A program made the position numbers and the translations under genes. Below, one piece after another: positions 7,672-16,465 of a stretch of 64,000 bases of DNA (its first letter is position 1; each line of letters begins with the position of its first letter). The stretch covers positions 3,100,001 through 3,164,000 of the forward strand of contig NZ_CP050153.1 of assembly GCF_011617465.1 (NCBI RefSeq), given 5' to 3'. Under the pieces are notes generated by a model. The model saw only the letters and a program-made list of their open reading frames with translations, ran no database searches and was not told where the DNA came from. This DNA is from Brevibacterium pigmentatum. GTDB lineage: Bacteria > Actinomycetota > Actinomycetes > Actinomycetales > Brevibacteriaceae.

Positions 7672-9108
7672 GTGGAAGACACGAAGCCCGGCAAAGAGGC
7701 CGGCACATCACTGAAGAGGCCACTGCACACTTGGGAAGTCACCGCCATCTCGATCGGGTTCATGGGCCCGGTCATGGCGATGGCGCTGAACGGCATCGGG
7801 GTCGCCGGCCTCGTCGGCAAGGCCGTCCCGTTCACCTTCCTCGTTTCCTTCTTCGGCACCCTGTTCGTCGCTTACGGCTTCATCAGGCTGTTGCGCAAGA
7901 TCACTCACGCTGGCTCCGTCTACGCCCTGGCCGGGATCACCCTGGGGCCGCGCGCAGGATTCTTCGGCGGCTTCGCCCTCCTGGGCACCTACATCTTCTT
8001 CGCCGCCTGCATTCTCGGTGCCTGCGCAGTCTTCTTCGAGGCGATGCTCTCGGAGATGGGCGTCACCCTGGCACCCGGTATGTGGATGATCGTCGCCCTT
8101 ATCGTCGGGGTCATCGCCCTGGCGCTCAATCTACGCGAATCCGCGACGGTGGCCCGGACCCTGCTGGGCATCGGCTTCGTCGGCATCGCGGCCATGATCA
8201 TCCTCTCGATCGTCATCATCGCTCGTGTCGGCACCGGCCATGCCCCGGTCAGCACCGGCATCGACCTCAGCGTGCTCACCCCCGGCGACAATGCACTGTC
8301 GGGAATCATGACCGCCTCGGTGTTCGGCTTCCTCTCCTGGGCAGGCTTCGAGTCGGGATCGTCCATGAGCGAAGAGACCGCCGAACCCAAGCGCATCATC
8401 CCGCGCTCGCTGCTCATGGCCGTCATCATCGGCGGAATCGTCTACGTCTTCGTCATGTTCGCCCAGACCATCGGATTCGGCACGGACGCGGCAGGCGTCG
8501 AAGCCTTCGCCACCGCTGCATCCACCCTGACCAGCCTGTCGGCGACCTACATCGGCACCTGGTTCGCTGTGCTCATCTCCGTCGTCGCCTTCTTCGTCGC
8601 CTTCGGCGCCTTCCTCAGTTCCTCGGCCGCCGCCTCCCGTCTCCTCTTCGCCCTTGCCCGCGACGGTTTCGGACCCTCGGCGCTGGCCAGCCAGCACTCC
8701 GTGAGCAAGGTTCCGACCACCTCGGTGACCACCGTCATCGTCCTCACCACCCTGATGACGCTCGGCCTCGGGGTCTTCGGCGCCACGAGCGTCGACGCCT
8801 ACTACTGGTACGCGACGCTGGGTACCCTGTGTATGGTCGTCGCCTACGGCATGACCTCGGTCGGCGTCATCCGGCACACCTTCCGAGCGAACTCGGGGAT
8901 CCCGAAATGGGAGATCATCGTCCCCGCCCTCGGCCTCGTCTACCTCATGTTCGTCTACGTCATCCAGGTGACCGGCCAGGAGGCCCCGTACACGTACTTC
9001 CCGTGGGCCGTCGGCCTCTGGTGCCTCATCGGCCTGATCATCGTCATCAGCCGCCCGGCCCTTGCACAGCGCATCGGCTCCCGCCTCACAGCGGAGGACA
9101 TCGACTGA
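7672..9108 (+). CDS. APC family amino acid/amine permease
   Basis: A 478-residue membrane protein with about 12 hydrophobic segments. It has the APC signature GFMGPVMAMALNGIG in helix 1 and GFLSWAGFESGSSMSEET near the middle, the conserved substrate site of amino acid/polyamine permeases. The GTG at 7672 is preferred because the longer frame would start inside the operator region. It is translationally coupled (TGATG) to the aminotransferase. Together with the downstream decarboxylase it probably imports a basic amino acid or amine; the exact substrate is inferred from context only. Confidence 0.85.
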   Translation: MEDTKPGKEAGTSLKRPLHTWEVTAISIGFMGPVMAMALNGIGVAGLVGKAVPFTFLVSFFGTLFVAYGFIRLLRKITHAGSVYALAGITLGPRAGFFGGFALLGTYIFFAACILGACAVFFEAMLSEMGVTLAPGMWMIVALIVGVIALALNLRESATVARTLLGIGFVGIAAMIILSIVIIARVGTGHAPVSTGIDLSVLTPGDNALSGIMTASVFGFLSWAGFESGSSMSEETAEPKRIIPRSLLMAVIIGGIVYVFVMFAQTIGFGTDAAGVEAFATAASTLTSLSATYIGTWFAVLISVVAFFVAFGAFLSSSAAASRLLFALARDGFGPSALASQHSVSKVPTTSVTTVIVLTTLMTLGLGVFGATSVDAYYWYATLGTLCMVVAYGMTSVGVIRHTFRANSGIPKWEIIVPALGLVYLMFVYVIQVTGQEAPYTYFPWAVGLWCLIGLIIVISRPALAQRIGSRLTAEDID

Positions 9109-10427
9109 TGGACATCACCGAGATCACCCCCGAACAGCGTGCCACCGAGGAAGCCGCCTACGCCCGAGACCAGTCCGCGCTGGCCCATATCCAGAATCTG
9201 CGCTTCTTCCCTCTGGTCGTCTCCGGAGGATCCGGCGCGAGGCTGCGCACTGCCTCGGGGCGGGAACTCATCGACCTCTCGGCCAGCTGGACGGCCTCGG
9301 CCTTTGGGCATGGAAACCCCACCATCGCCGAGGCGGTCCACCGTGCCGCTCTCACCGGCGCGGGCTCCTCCGCACTGTCTGCAGCAGTCACCGGCACCAC
9401 CGAGGTGGCCGAACGGCTGGTGAACACGGTGCCGGTGAAGCACCCCGAACGTGCCTACCTCGGGCTCAGCGGCAGCGACGCGAATACGGCCGCCGTCGAA
9501 GCTGCCCGTCGCGCAACCGGGCGACCCACAATCGTCTCCTTCTCCGGCAGCTACCACGGTGGCTTCGGCACCTCCCGCGATGTCTCCGGCATCACTGAGT
9601 CCCCCGGTCCCGGGTCACTGGTGTTCGACTATCCCCTCACCGAGGCAGCGCTGAGTCAGCTGCGCCCGCAGCTGACCGAGGCGCTGAAGTCAGGCACGGT
9701 CGCCGCCGTCATCACCGAAGCCATCCAGTGCGACGGCGGGGTCCGGGTGCCCGACGCCGGCTTCCTGCCGACGCTGCGCGAACTCTGCGAGGCCACTGAC
9801 ACGCTGCTCATCCTCGACGAGGTCAAGGCGGGCCTGGGCAGAACAGGGTCGCTCTTCGCCTTCGAGGCCTCGGACATCCGGCCCGATATCGTCACCCTGG
9901 GCAAGTCCCTGGGCGGCGGTCTGCCGATCTCGGCCGTCATCGGACCCGAAGCCGTCCTCGACGTCGCCCCCGCCTCGGCGCTGTTGACCAACGCCGGTGC
10001 CCCGATCTGTGCCGCGGCCGCCGATGCTGTCCTCGATCTCGCCACCGATCCAGCCCTCGCCGAGGAGGTCGACTCACTCGGACCACGTGCCCGTGAACGC
10101 ATCGCCGACTACCGCGGCAGCGAACGGGCGGGAGTCGATTCCATCGTCGAGGTCCGCGGACGTGGGCTCCTTCTCGGTGTCGAGCTCCGTGCCCCGGCAG
10201 GTTCGCAACTTGATGATGGGCAGCTGGCCGCGCTGACGATCTACCGGGCCTGGGAACTCGGTGTCGTCGTCTACGTTGTGCGAAATAATGTCCTTGAGAT
10301 CAGCCCACCGCTGCAGATCGCCCCGTACGACCTCGACCGCGGCATCGAGATCATTTTGGGCGCCCTCGACGATGTCGTGTCCGGGCGAGTGCCCGCCGAG
10401 GTACTCGACCGGTTCGCCGGCTGGTGA
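9108..10427 (+). CDS. class III PLP-dependent aminotransferase
   Basis: A 439-residue fold-type I enzyme of the class III (omega/ornithine/GABA) aminotransferase group. The motif LLILDEVKAGLGRTG places the cofactor-binding aspartate, and TLGKSLGGGLP holds the Schiff-base lysine. Its ATG overlaps the permease stop. Such enzymes remove the terminal amino group of diamines or omega-amino acids, which would fit the decarboxylase made next in the operon. The true substrate is not determined. Confidence 0.88.
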   Translation: MDITEITPEQRATEEAAYARDQSALAHIQNLRFFPLVVSGGSGARLRTASGRELIDLSASWTASAFGHGNPTIAEAVHRAALTGAGSSALSAAVTGTTEVAERLVNTVPVKHPERAYLGLSGSDANTAAVEAARRATGRPTIVSFSGSYHGGFGTSRDVSGITESPGPGSLVFDYPLTEAALSQLRPQLTEALKSGTVAAVITEAIQCDGGVRVPDAGFLPTLRELCEATDTLLILDEVKAGLGRTGSLFAFEASDIRPDIVTLGKSLGGGLPISAVIGPEAVLDVAPASALLTNAGAPICAAAADAVLDLATDPALAEEVDSLGPRARERIADYRGSERAGVDSIVEVRGRGLLLGVELRAPAGSQLDDGQLAALTIYRAWELGVVVYVVRNNVLEISPPLQIAPYDLDRGIEIILGALDDVVSGRVPAEVLDRFAGW

Positions 10428-10518
10428 CGAAGCCCGCCGACCGCGCCTCGATCGGCGCGCCCCCGCACCCGCCGATCACCGACCTCCAGTGATTTCCGAC
10501 CCACAGCGAAGGAACCCC

Positions 10519-12753
10519 ATGAGCCAGAATGATTTCACCCTCGCCGTCGTCTCCGACCACAGCGCGGCCGACACCGACCATGCCGATCCCTTAGAGGCGG
10601 TCAAGCGGTCGCTGACCGCCTTGGGCACCGCCGTCACCGAGATCACGCCGTTCCAGTCGGCCCGGCTCCTCAACGACAAGTCGGGCCTGCTCATCATCGT
10701 CGATCGGATCACCGGCCACGCCGCGACGGGCGTAGAGAACTCGTCGGATGCACTGCAGGAACTGCTCGGGCAGATCCGCTCCCAGAGCGCCGATGTCCCG
10801 GTATTCCTCTACGGAGAAAGCCTCACCGCACGCAGCCTCTCCACGGAGGTCCTCGCCGAGATCGAAGGCGTGATCAATGCTTATGAGGACACCCCCGAGT
10901 TCGTCGCGAAGGTCGTTCACCGGGAGGCCACCCGCTATGTCGAACGCCTGGCGCCGCCCTTCTTCAAGGCCCTGATGGACTACTCGAACGACGGTGCCTA
11001 CTCCTGGCACTGCCCCGGGCACTCGGGCGGCACCGCCTTCCTCAAGTCACCGGCAGGTACCGTCTTCCACCAGTTCTTCGGTGAGAACATGCTCCGCTCG
11101 GACGTGTGCAACGCCGTCGAAGAACTCGGACAGCTCCTCGACCACACGGGCCCCGTGGCGGAGTCCGAGGCCAGGGCCGCCGAGACCTTCGGCGCCGACC
11201 ACCTGTTCTTCGTCACCAACGGCACCTCCACCTCCAACAAGGTGGTCTGGAACTCTGCCGTCAGCGCCGGCGATGTCGTGCTCGTCGACCGCAACTGCCA
11301 CAAATCGATCCTCCATGCGATCATCCTCACCGGGGCGATTCCGATCTACCTCTGGCCGACCAGGAACCGCGCCGGGATCATCGGCCCGATCCCCCGCAGC
11401 GAGTTCTCCCCCGAGGCCATCGGAGAGAAGATCCGGGCCCATCCGGCCATCACCGACAAGAGCGTGACCCCGCGCATCCTCACCCTGACGCAGAGCACCT
11501 ACGACGGGGTCGTCTACAACGCCGAGGAGATCAAGTCGACCCTCGACGGCTATGTCGACGTCCTCCACTTCGATGAAGCATGGCTCCCGCACGCCCGGTT
11601 CCACGAGCTCTACAAGGGGATGCACGGCGTCGATGAACGGACTGCGAAGACGCAGAAGTCGTTGGTCTACGCCACGCAGTCGACGCACAAACTCCTGGCC
11701 GGTCTCTCGCAGGCCTCACAGATCCTCGTCCAGAACTCCGAGGAGACCGAGCTCGACCGCGACATCTTCAACGAGGCCTACCTCATGCACACGTCGACGA
11801 GTCCGCAGTACTCGATCATCGCCAGCTGCGATGTCTCCGCAGAGATGATGCGCGGACCCGGCGGTCATGCCCTCGTCGAAGAGACCATCACCGAGGCAAT
11901 GGAGTTCCGCCGGGCCATCATCCGCATCGGTGACGAGCATGCCGACTCAGACTGGTGGTTCGGCGTCTGGGGACCGGACACCCCGCCGAGAGAGGGACTG
12001 GCGGAACGCGCCGAATGGCAGCTGAGTGCCTCCGACAACTGGCACGGTTTCGGCGAGATCGGCGAGGACTTCGCCATGCTCGACCCGATCAAGGTCACCC
12101 TGACGACTCCGGGGCTGAGCATCGACGGCGAATTCGGCGAATTCGGCATCCCCGGGCTGGTACTGTCGAAGTACCTTGCCGAACACGGAGTCGTCGTCGA
12201 GAAGACCGGTCTTTACTCACTCTTCATCCTCTTCACGATCGGAGTCACGAAGGGACGGTGGAACACACTCATCGCCGAACTCCACCGGTTCAAGAGTGCC
12301 GTCGACAGCAACGTCCGCATCGACGAGATCATGCCGGAGTTCGTCGCGGAGTCACCGCAGTACGCGGGACTGGGCTTGAAGGACCTCTGCCAGCGGCTCC
12401 ACGAGCTCTATCGCGAGCACGACTTCGCGAACCTCACCACCGACATCTACCTCGAGGAACCTGCGGTCGCACTCCCGCCGACCGACGCCTGGGCGGCGAC
12501 GACCAGCGGGAAGATCGAGCACGTCGGGATCTCGCAGCTCGGGGGACGCATCTCCGCGGTCCTGCTCACGCCTTACCCGCCCGGCATCCCGCTGCTCGTA
12601 CCCGGGGAACGAGTGAGTCCGAAGATCGTCGAGTACCTCAAGGCCGAGGCCGAGCTGGCGCGCCGCTACCCCGGTTTCAACGGAATCACCCATGGGCTGA
12701 CGGCCACGTCCGGTGGGGGGAACACCGTGGCCTGCGTCATCGAGGAGAGCTGA
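10519..12753 (+). CDS. Orn/Lys/Arg decarboxylase
   Basis: A 744-residue protein, the length of inducible biodegradative arginine, lysine or ornithine decarboxylases. The N-terminal ~130 residues are the response-regulator-like wing domain. The PLP domain contains CPGHSGG, FVTNGTSTSNK and the Schiff-base lysine in QSTHKLLAG. The C-terminal domain carries the family ending YPPGIPLLVPGE. An AAGGA site lies 6 nt before the ATG. It would make agmatine, cadaverine or putrescine, with arginine most likely given the AdiA-like length, though the specificity is not readable. It is the third gene of the permease operon. Confidence 0.92.
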   Translation: MSQNDFTLAVVSDHSAADTDHADPLEAVKRSLTALGTAVTEITPFQSARLLNDKSGLLIIVDRITGHAATGVENSSDALQELLGQIRSQSADVPVFLYGESLTARSLSTEVLAEIEGVINAYEDTPEFVAKVVHREATRYVERLAPPFFKALMDYSNDGAYSWHCPGHSGGTAFLKSPAGTVFHQFFGENMLRSDVCNAVEELGQLLDHTGPVAESEARAAETFGADHLFFVTNGTSTSNKVVWNSAVSAGDVVLVDRNCHKSILHAIILTGAIPIYLWPTRNRAGIIGPIPRSEFSPEAIGEKIRAHPAITDKSVTPRILTLTQSTYDGVVYNAEEIKSTLDGYVDVLHFDEAWLPHARFHELYKGMHGVDERTAKTQKSLVYATQSTHKLLAGLSQASQILVQNSEETELDRDIFNEAYLMHTSTSPQYSIIASCDVSAEMMRGPGGHALVEETITEAMEFRRAIIRIGDEHADSDWWFGVWGPDTPPREGLAERAEWQLSASDNWHGFGEIGEDFAMLDPIKVTLTTPGLSIDGEFGEFGIPGLVLSKYLAEHGVVVEKTGLYSLFILFTIGVTKGRWNTLIAELHRFKSAVDSNVRIDEIMPEFVAESPQYAGLGLKDLCQRLHELYREHDFANLTTDIYLEEPAVALPPTDAWAATTSGKIEHVGISQLGGRISAVLLTPYPPGIPLLVPGERVSPKIVEYLKAEAELARRYPGFNGITHGLTATSGGGNTVACVIEES

Positions 12754-12768
12754 GTCCAACGGCGGTCT

Positions 12769-12803
12769 GACCGGTGGCGGCCGCACGCGGACCGCTGCCG
12801 GTC
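12769..12803. terminator. terminator between convergent decarboxylase and RpiR genes
   Basis: GACCGG (12769-12774) pairs with CCGGTC (12798-12803), with an inner GGCGG/CCGC pairing. It lies between two convergent genes and could serve both. Confidence 0.5.
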
Positions 12804-12824
12804 ACATTTGTGCCTGGATGGCAC

Positions 12825-13742
12825 TCACCCGTGGTTGGCCGTGCCTCCGAGCCGCAGCCGCAGCGGGTCGAGGCGTCCCAACCGGTCGACCCCTGCCTGA
12901 CCGAGTTCTACCACGACGAGTTCGCTCACCGCTTCGACTAGTGCCAGCATCGGCACCATCGTGTCCGAAGGACCCGCTGCGCGGACGTCGGCGGTGAGTA
13001 CATGGTCGGCCAAGGCAGCTGCCGGCGACATCCAGGGATCGGTAAACACGATCGTCGCCAGACCGAGCTCTTTGGCCGTGCGCACGACGTCTGTGACTCG
13101 GGGTTCGTAGCGTCTGACATCGAAGGCGACGACGATGTCCCCTCGCTTGAGGTCGAGGAGCTGCCCGGCTGCGACGAGAGGATTCGCCGCCAACCGCATC
13201 GTGCCCGACCTCGCAGGGGCCAACTGGGCGTGGAAGATGTCCGCGATGAACCCCGAGTACGTTGCCCCAAGGAAGACCACCGACCTCTTCGTCTGCGCAA
13301 GCAGTCTGACGGTGCGGTCGAGGTCGTCACCGATCACCGAGTCGAAGGTCTGGTCAATCCCCGCATGATAGGCGGATCGTGCGGCATCGAACTGCGGCTC
13401 CTGACCGCGCGGACGCGTCTCAGCCTGCGAGAGATTCGACTCCTCGCGTACGCGGATCTCCTGGCGCAGCCTCTCTTGGAACTCCCGATAGCCGTTGAAT
13501 CCCAGCGTCCGGGCGAAGCGGACAACGGATGGGGCGCTGACTCCCGCGGAGTCGGCGAGGCTCGAGATCGGTTCGAGTCCGGAGAACGGATAGGAGGCGA
13601 GGATCGCACGGGCGATCTTCTTCTCTGCCGGGGTGAATGTCGGCATGGCGGCACGCAGGCCCACCGCCAGGCTCGGTCCGTCCTCGCCTCGCGAATCCTG
13701 CACGTCCGGATCTTCCTCGACGGTCGCGTCCTTGCGTATCAT
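12825..13742 (-). CDS. RpiR family transcriptional regulator with SIS domain
   Basis: A 305-residue regulator. An N-terminal RpiR-type HTH (TPAEKKIARAIL, then SAPSVVRFARTLGFNGYREFQ) is followed by a SIS sugar-isomerase-like sensor domain (SVVFLGATYSGFIADIF, and DIVVAFDVRRYEP). An AGAGAGG site supports the start at 13742. SIS domains usually sense phosphosugars, but RpiR members also control amino acid catabolism. It is divergent from the GS-like gene and convergent with the decarboxylase, so it probably controls both arms of the cluster. Confidence 0.88.
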   Translation of the reverse strand: MIRKDATVEEDPDVQDSRGEDGPSLAVGLRAAMPTFTPAEKKIARAILASYPFSGLEPISSLADSAGVSAPSVVRFARTLGFNGYREFQERLRQEIRVREESNLSQAETRPRGQEPQFDAARSAYHAGIDQTFDSVIGDDLDRTVRLLAQTKRSVVFLGATYSGFIADIFHAQLAPARSGTMRLAANPLVAAGQLLDLKRGDIVVAFDVRRYEPRVTDVVRTAKELGLATIVFTDPWMSPAAALADHVLTADVRAAGPSDTMVPMLALVEAVSELVVVELGQAGVDRLGRLDPLRLRLGGTANHG

Positions 13743-13805
13743 CTCATCGCCTCTCTGTCTCCTCCCGACTGTACTGTGTTCTCACGCGATCACGAGGCAG
13801 GAGAA

Positions 13806-13869
13806 GAATTTTCTGAAATTCTCATTACAAATATTGACCGTATCTTCAAACTTGATATTATTCATTACA
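13806..13869. promoter_or_regulatory. promoter and RpiR-like operators before GS-like gene
   Basis: A good plus promoter is visible: TTGACC (13834-13839), a 16-nt spacer and TATTAT (13856-13861). The dyad GAATTT-TCTG-AAATTC (13806-13821) lies upstream. Two CATTACA words (13823-13829 and 13863-13869) are exactly 40 bp apart, the second over the expected start of transcription. This arrangement suits a looping or tandem repressor. Confidence 0.6.
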
Positions 13870-13953
13870 TTCTTTGGGATCGCCTCAGATCGTCCTGCGA
13901 TTTCAGCCCGCAAGCCACGAGCGAACACCGAAGTTCGGACAAGGAGTCACACC

Positions 13954-15306
13954 GTGAGCAATGAACCCACTTCTGGGGACCTGGACTGTCATGAGTGGCT
14001 GCACGAGAGCGTTCGGCCAGGACCCGGCGAACTCGTCTTCCTCGCCACATCCGACCTCTCCGCGCACACACGCGGCCGTGCGGTTCGAGCAGAATCGCTG
14101 AAGACCTCGACGTCCGTGGGATGGGTTCCGGCCAACCTCGGCATCGGCCCCAGTGGTCACATCACCGACGATATCCCCTTCGACTCCTCCGGTGACCTCC
14201 GACTCCTTCCCGACTTCGACTCCGCCGTGCGGACGACCCTCATCCCCGGCCAGCCTCCGCTGACCATCGTGTTCTCCGACCAGGTCAACACCGACGGCAC
14301 ACCCTGGCACGGGGATGCCAGGTCATTCCTCCGCCAGGCAATCGCAGAGCTGTCGGAGGAATTCGGCATCCAGGTCAACGCCGCCTTCGAACACGAATTC
14401 ACCGATCTCGGCAACACTGCCCCGACTCAGCCGTTCTCCCTACAGGCCCACCGCGCCCTCGAACCGATCGGTTCGGAATCGATGGCCGCCCTGGCAGAGA
14501 TGGGTGCTCAACCGGAGAACTGGCTGCCCGAATACGCTCCCAACCAGTTCGAACTCACCGTCTCCCCGGCCCCGGCACTCACCGCGGCCGACCGTGCCGT
14601 GCTCGTCCGCGATACCGTCGCCGCGGTCTTCGCCGGTCACGACAGGGAGGTCACCTTCACCCCCGTCCCGATCGCCGGTGACGGAGGTTCGGGAGTCCAC
14701 GTCCATTTCGGTCTCAACGACCTCGACGGCGAGACTCTGGTCTTCGACGCGGATCGTCCCGGGCGGATCTCCGTCAAGGCCGCGAAGTTCGCCGCCGGAA
14801 TCGTCAAGTACGCCCCATCGCTGACCGCGATCTTCGCCCCGCTCGTCGTGTCCTACCAGCGGCTGCGCCCGCACAACTGGTCGACGGCGGCCTCGTTCCT
14901 CGGCCTGCAGAATCGCGAGGCGCTGCTGCGGATCGTGCCCACGAACGAGATCGGCGGTGCGGATCCTCGTCCGCAGCTGCATTTCGAGTTCCGCGGCGGC
15001 GACATCGGCGCCAACCCGTACCTCCTGCTGGGTATCCTGCTCAAGGCCGGCATGGAGGGGCTTCGTCAGGATCTCGAACCCGCCGAGGTGGTCGTCGGTG
15101 ATCCCGATGCCGCCGTCAGCGCCGAGGGTCAGCTTCCGACGTCCCTGCGCGAGGCCATCGACCACCTCGAGTCCGATGACGTGGTACGTGAGTGGTTCCA
15201 CCCCGAACTGCTGGCAACCTACCTGGCCGTCAAGCGTGCGGAGATCGCCGAGTTCGGCGACCTCGAACCCTCACAGCAGTGCGCCGCCTACCGGAAGTTC
15301 TACTGA
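13954..15306 (+). CDS. glutamine synthetase-like ligase
   Basis: A 450-residue protein of the glutamine synthetase fold. It has a catalytic glutamate pair in AAFEHEF, YAPNQFELTVSPAP, the glycine-histidine motif GSGVHVHFGLND, and the phosphate-binding arginines around RLRPHNWS. AAGGAG precedes the GTG at 13954. Compared with housekeeping GlnA it lacks the adenylylation loop region, and it resembles gamma-glutamylamine synthetases (PuuA, GlnA3 or FluG C-terminal type). It probably glutamylates an amine made by the decarboxylase arm. It is followed by the FluG-type amidohydrolase after 10 nt. Confidence 0.85.
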   Translation: MSNEPTSGDLDCHEWLHESVRPGPGELVFLATSDLSAHTRGRAVRAESLKTSTSVGWVPANLGIGPSGHITDDIPFDSSGDLRLLPDFDSAVRTTLIPGQPPLTIVFSDQVNTDGTPWHGDARSFLRQAIAELSEEFGIQVNAAFEHEFTDLGNTAPTQPFSLQAHRALEPIGSESMAALAEMGAQPENWLPEYAPNQFELTVSPAPALTAADRAVLVRDTVAAVFAGHDREVTFTPVPIAGDGGSGVHVHFGLNDLDGETLVFDADRPGRISVKAAKFAAGIVKYAPSLTAIFAPLVVSYQRLRPHNWSTAASFLGLQNREALLRIVPTNEIGGADPRPQLHFEFRGGDIGANPYLLLGILLKAGMEGLRQDLEPAEVVVGDPDAAVSAEGQLPTSLREAIDHLESDDVVREWFHPELLATYLAVKRAEIAEFGDLEPSQQCAAYRKFY

Positions 15307-15316
15307 GGACGCCGGC

Positions 15317-16465
15317 GTGCAATTCGACTGGATGAACGAGCTGGAACTCGTCGACCACCACTGCCACGGCGTACTCGAACACGATCTCGATCGCGGGGCC
15401 TTCGAAGACCTCATCACCGAGTCCGACCGTCCAAGCCCTTCCGGCACGACGTTCTTCGACACCCAACTCGGCTTCATGATCCGACGGTACTGCGCCCCAC
15501 TTTTGGGGCTCCCGGCCTTCGCCGTTCCCGAGGATTACATCGCAGAGAGGACCCGCCTCGGCGCGGTCGAGGTCAATACACGGCTGCTGACCGGGCACGG
15601 CTACGACACCCTCCTCATCGAGACCGGACACCGCGGGGACGAGATCCTCGGACCCCGACAGATGGGTGTGCGTTCCGGCACCCGGGTATTCGAGGTAGTC
15701 CGCCTCGAACGCATCGCCGAAGAGCTCGTGGAAGCAGGGGTCTCCGCCAGCGACTTCCGGTCCGTCTTCACCGATGAACTCGATGCGCGCCTGCGCACCG
15801 CGGTCGGAGTGAAGTCCATCGCCGCCTACCGCATAGGCCTCGACTTCGATCCCAAGCGGCCAACCGCCGAAGAGGTCGACTCAGCGGTCCATGAGTGGAC
15901 GACAGCGAGTGTCGACGGCCCCGTGCGCCTCGAAGACGCGACGATCATCCGTCACCTCATCTGGGAAGCCGTCGATCGGACGGTGCCGATCCAATTCCAC
16001 ATCGGCTATGGCGATCCGGACGTCGACCTGCATCGGTGCAACCCGCTCCTGCTCACCGAGTTCCTGCGGCTCAGCCGTGGTTCGGGGGCGAGCGTCATGC
16101 TGCTGCACTGCTATCCGTATCATCGCGAGGCCGGGTATTTGGCGCACTGCTTCGAGCATGTCTATGCCGATGTCGGCCTCGCCATCAACTACACCGGCGC
16201 CCAGGCTGCTCAGGTGATCGCCGAATCCCTTGAACTCACGCCCTTCCATAAGGCGCTGTTCTCTTCCGACGCGTGGGGAGCTGCCGAGCTCTACAGTCTC
16301 GGGGCGATCCTCTTCAAGGACGGACTCGACTGGGTCCTCAACGACTGGGCGACTAGGCATGGTTGGCCGGAGGATGAGCTTCGCCGCATCGCCGGAATGA
16401 TCGGAGCAGGCAACGCAAGTCGGGTTTACAGCCTGGCAACGAACGAAGCAGGGCAAGACTGGTGA
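15317..16465 (+). CDS. amidohydrolase family protein (FluG N-terminal type)
   Basis: A 382-residue metal-dependent hydrolase of the amidohydrolase-2 group. The metal motif VDHHCHG is at the N-terminus, HIGYGD and LLHCYPYHREAGYLAH in the middle, and the final aspartate in FSSDAWG. GAGGAC lies 7 nt before the GTG at 15317; an ATG at 15332 is the alternative. In fungal FluG this domain is fused to a GS domain, and here the two are adjacent genes. It may open a gamma-glutamyl or amide bond, but the reaction is unproven. It overlaps the M20 gene by GTGA. Confidence 0.85.
   Translation: MQFDWMNELELVDHHCHGVLEHDLDRGAFEDLITESDRPSPSGTTFFDTQLGFMIRRYCAPLLGLPAFAVPEDYIAERTRLGAVEVNTRLLTGHGYDTLLIETGHRGDEILGPRQMGVRSGTRVFEVVRLERIAEELVEAGVSASDFRSVFTDELDARLRTAVGVKSIAAYRIGLDFDPKRPTAEEVDSAVHEWTTASVDGPVRLEDATIIRHLIWEAVDRTVPIQFHIGYGDPDVDLHRCNPLLLTEFLRLSRGSGASVMLLHCYPYHREAGYLAHCFEHVYADVGLAINYTGAQAAQVIAESLELTPFHKALFSSDAWGAAELYSLGAILFKDGLDWVLNDWATRHGWPEDELRRIAGMIGAGNASRVYSLATNEAGQDW

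Noticed and set aside
7731..9107. Long N-terminal extension of the aminotransferase frame
   Set aside because: It is an out-of-frame reading of the permease gene; the true start overlaps the permease stop at 9108.
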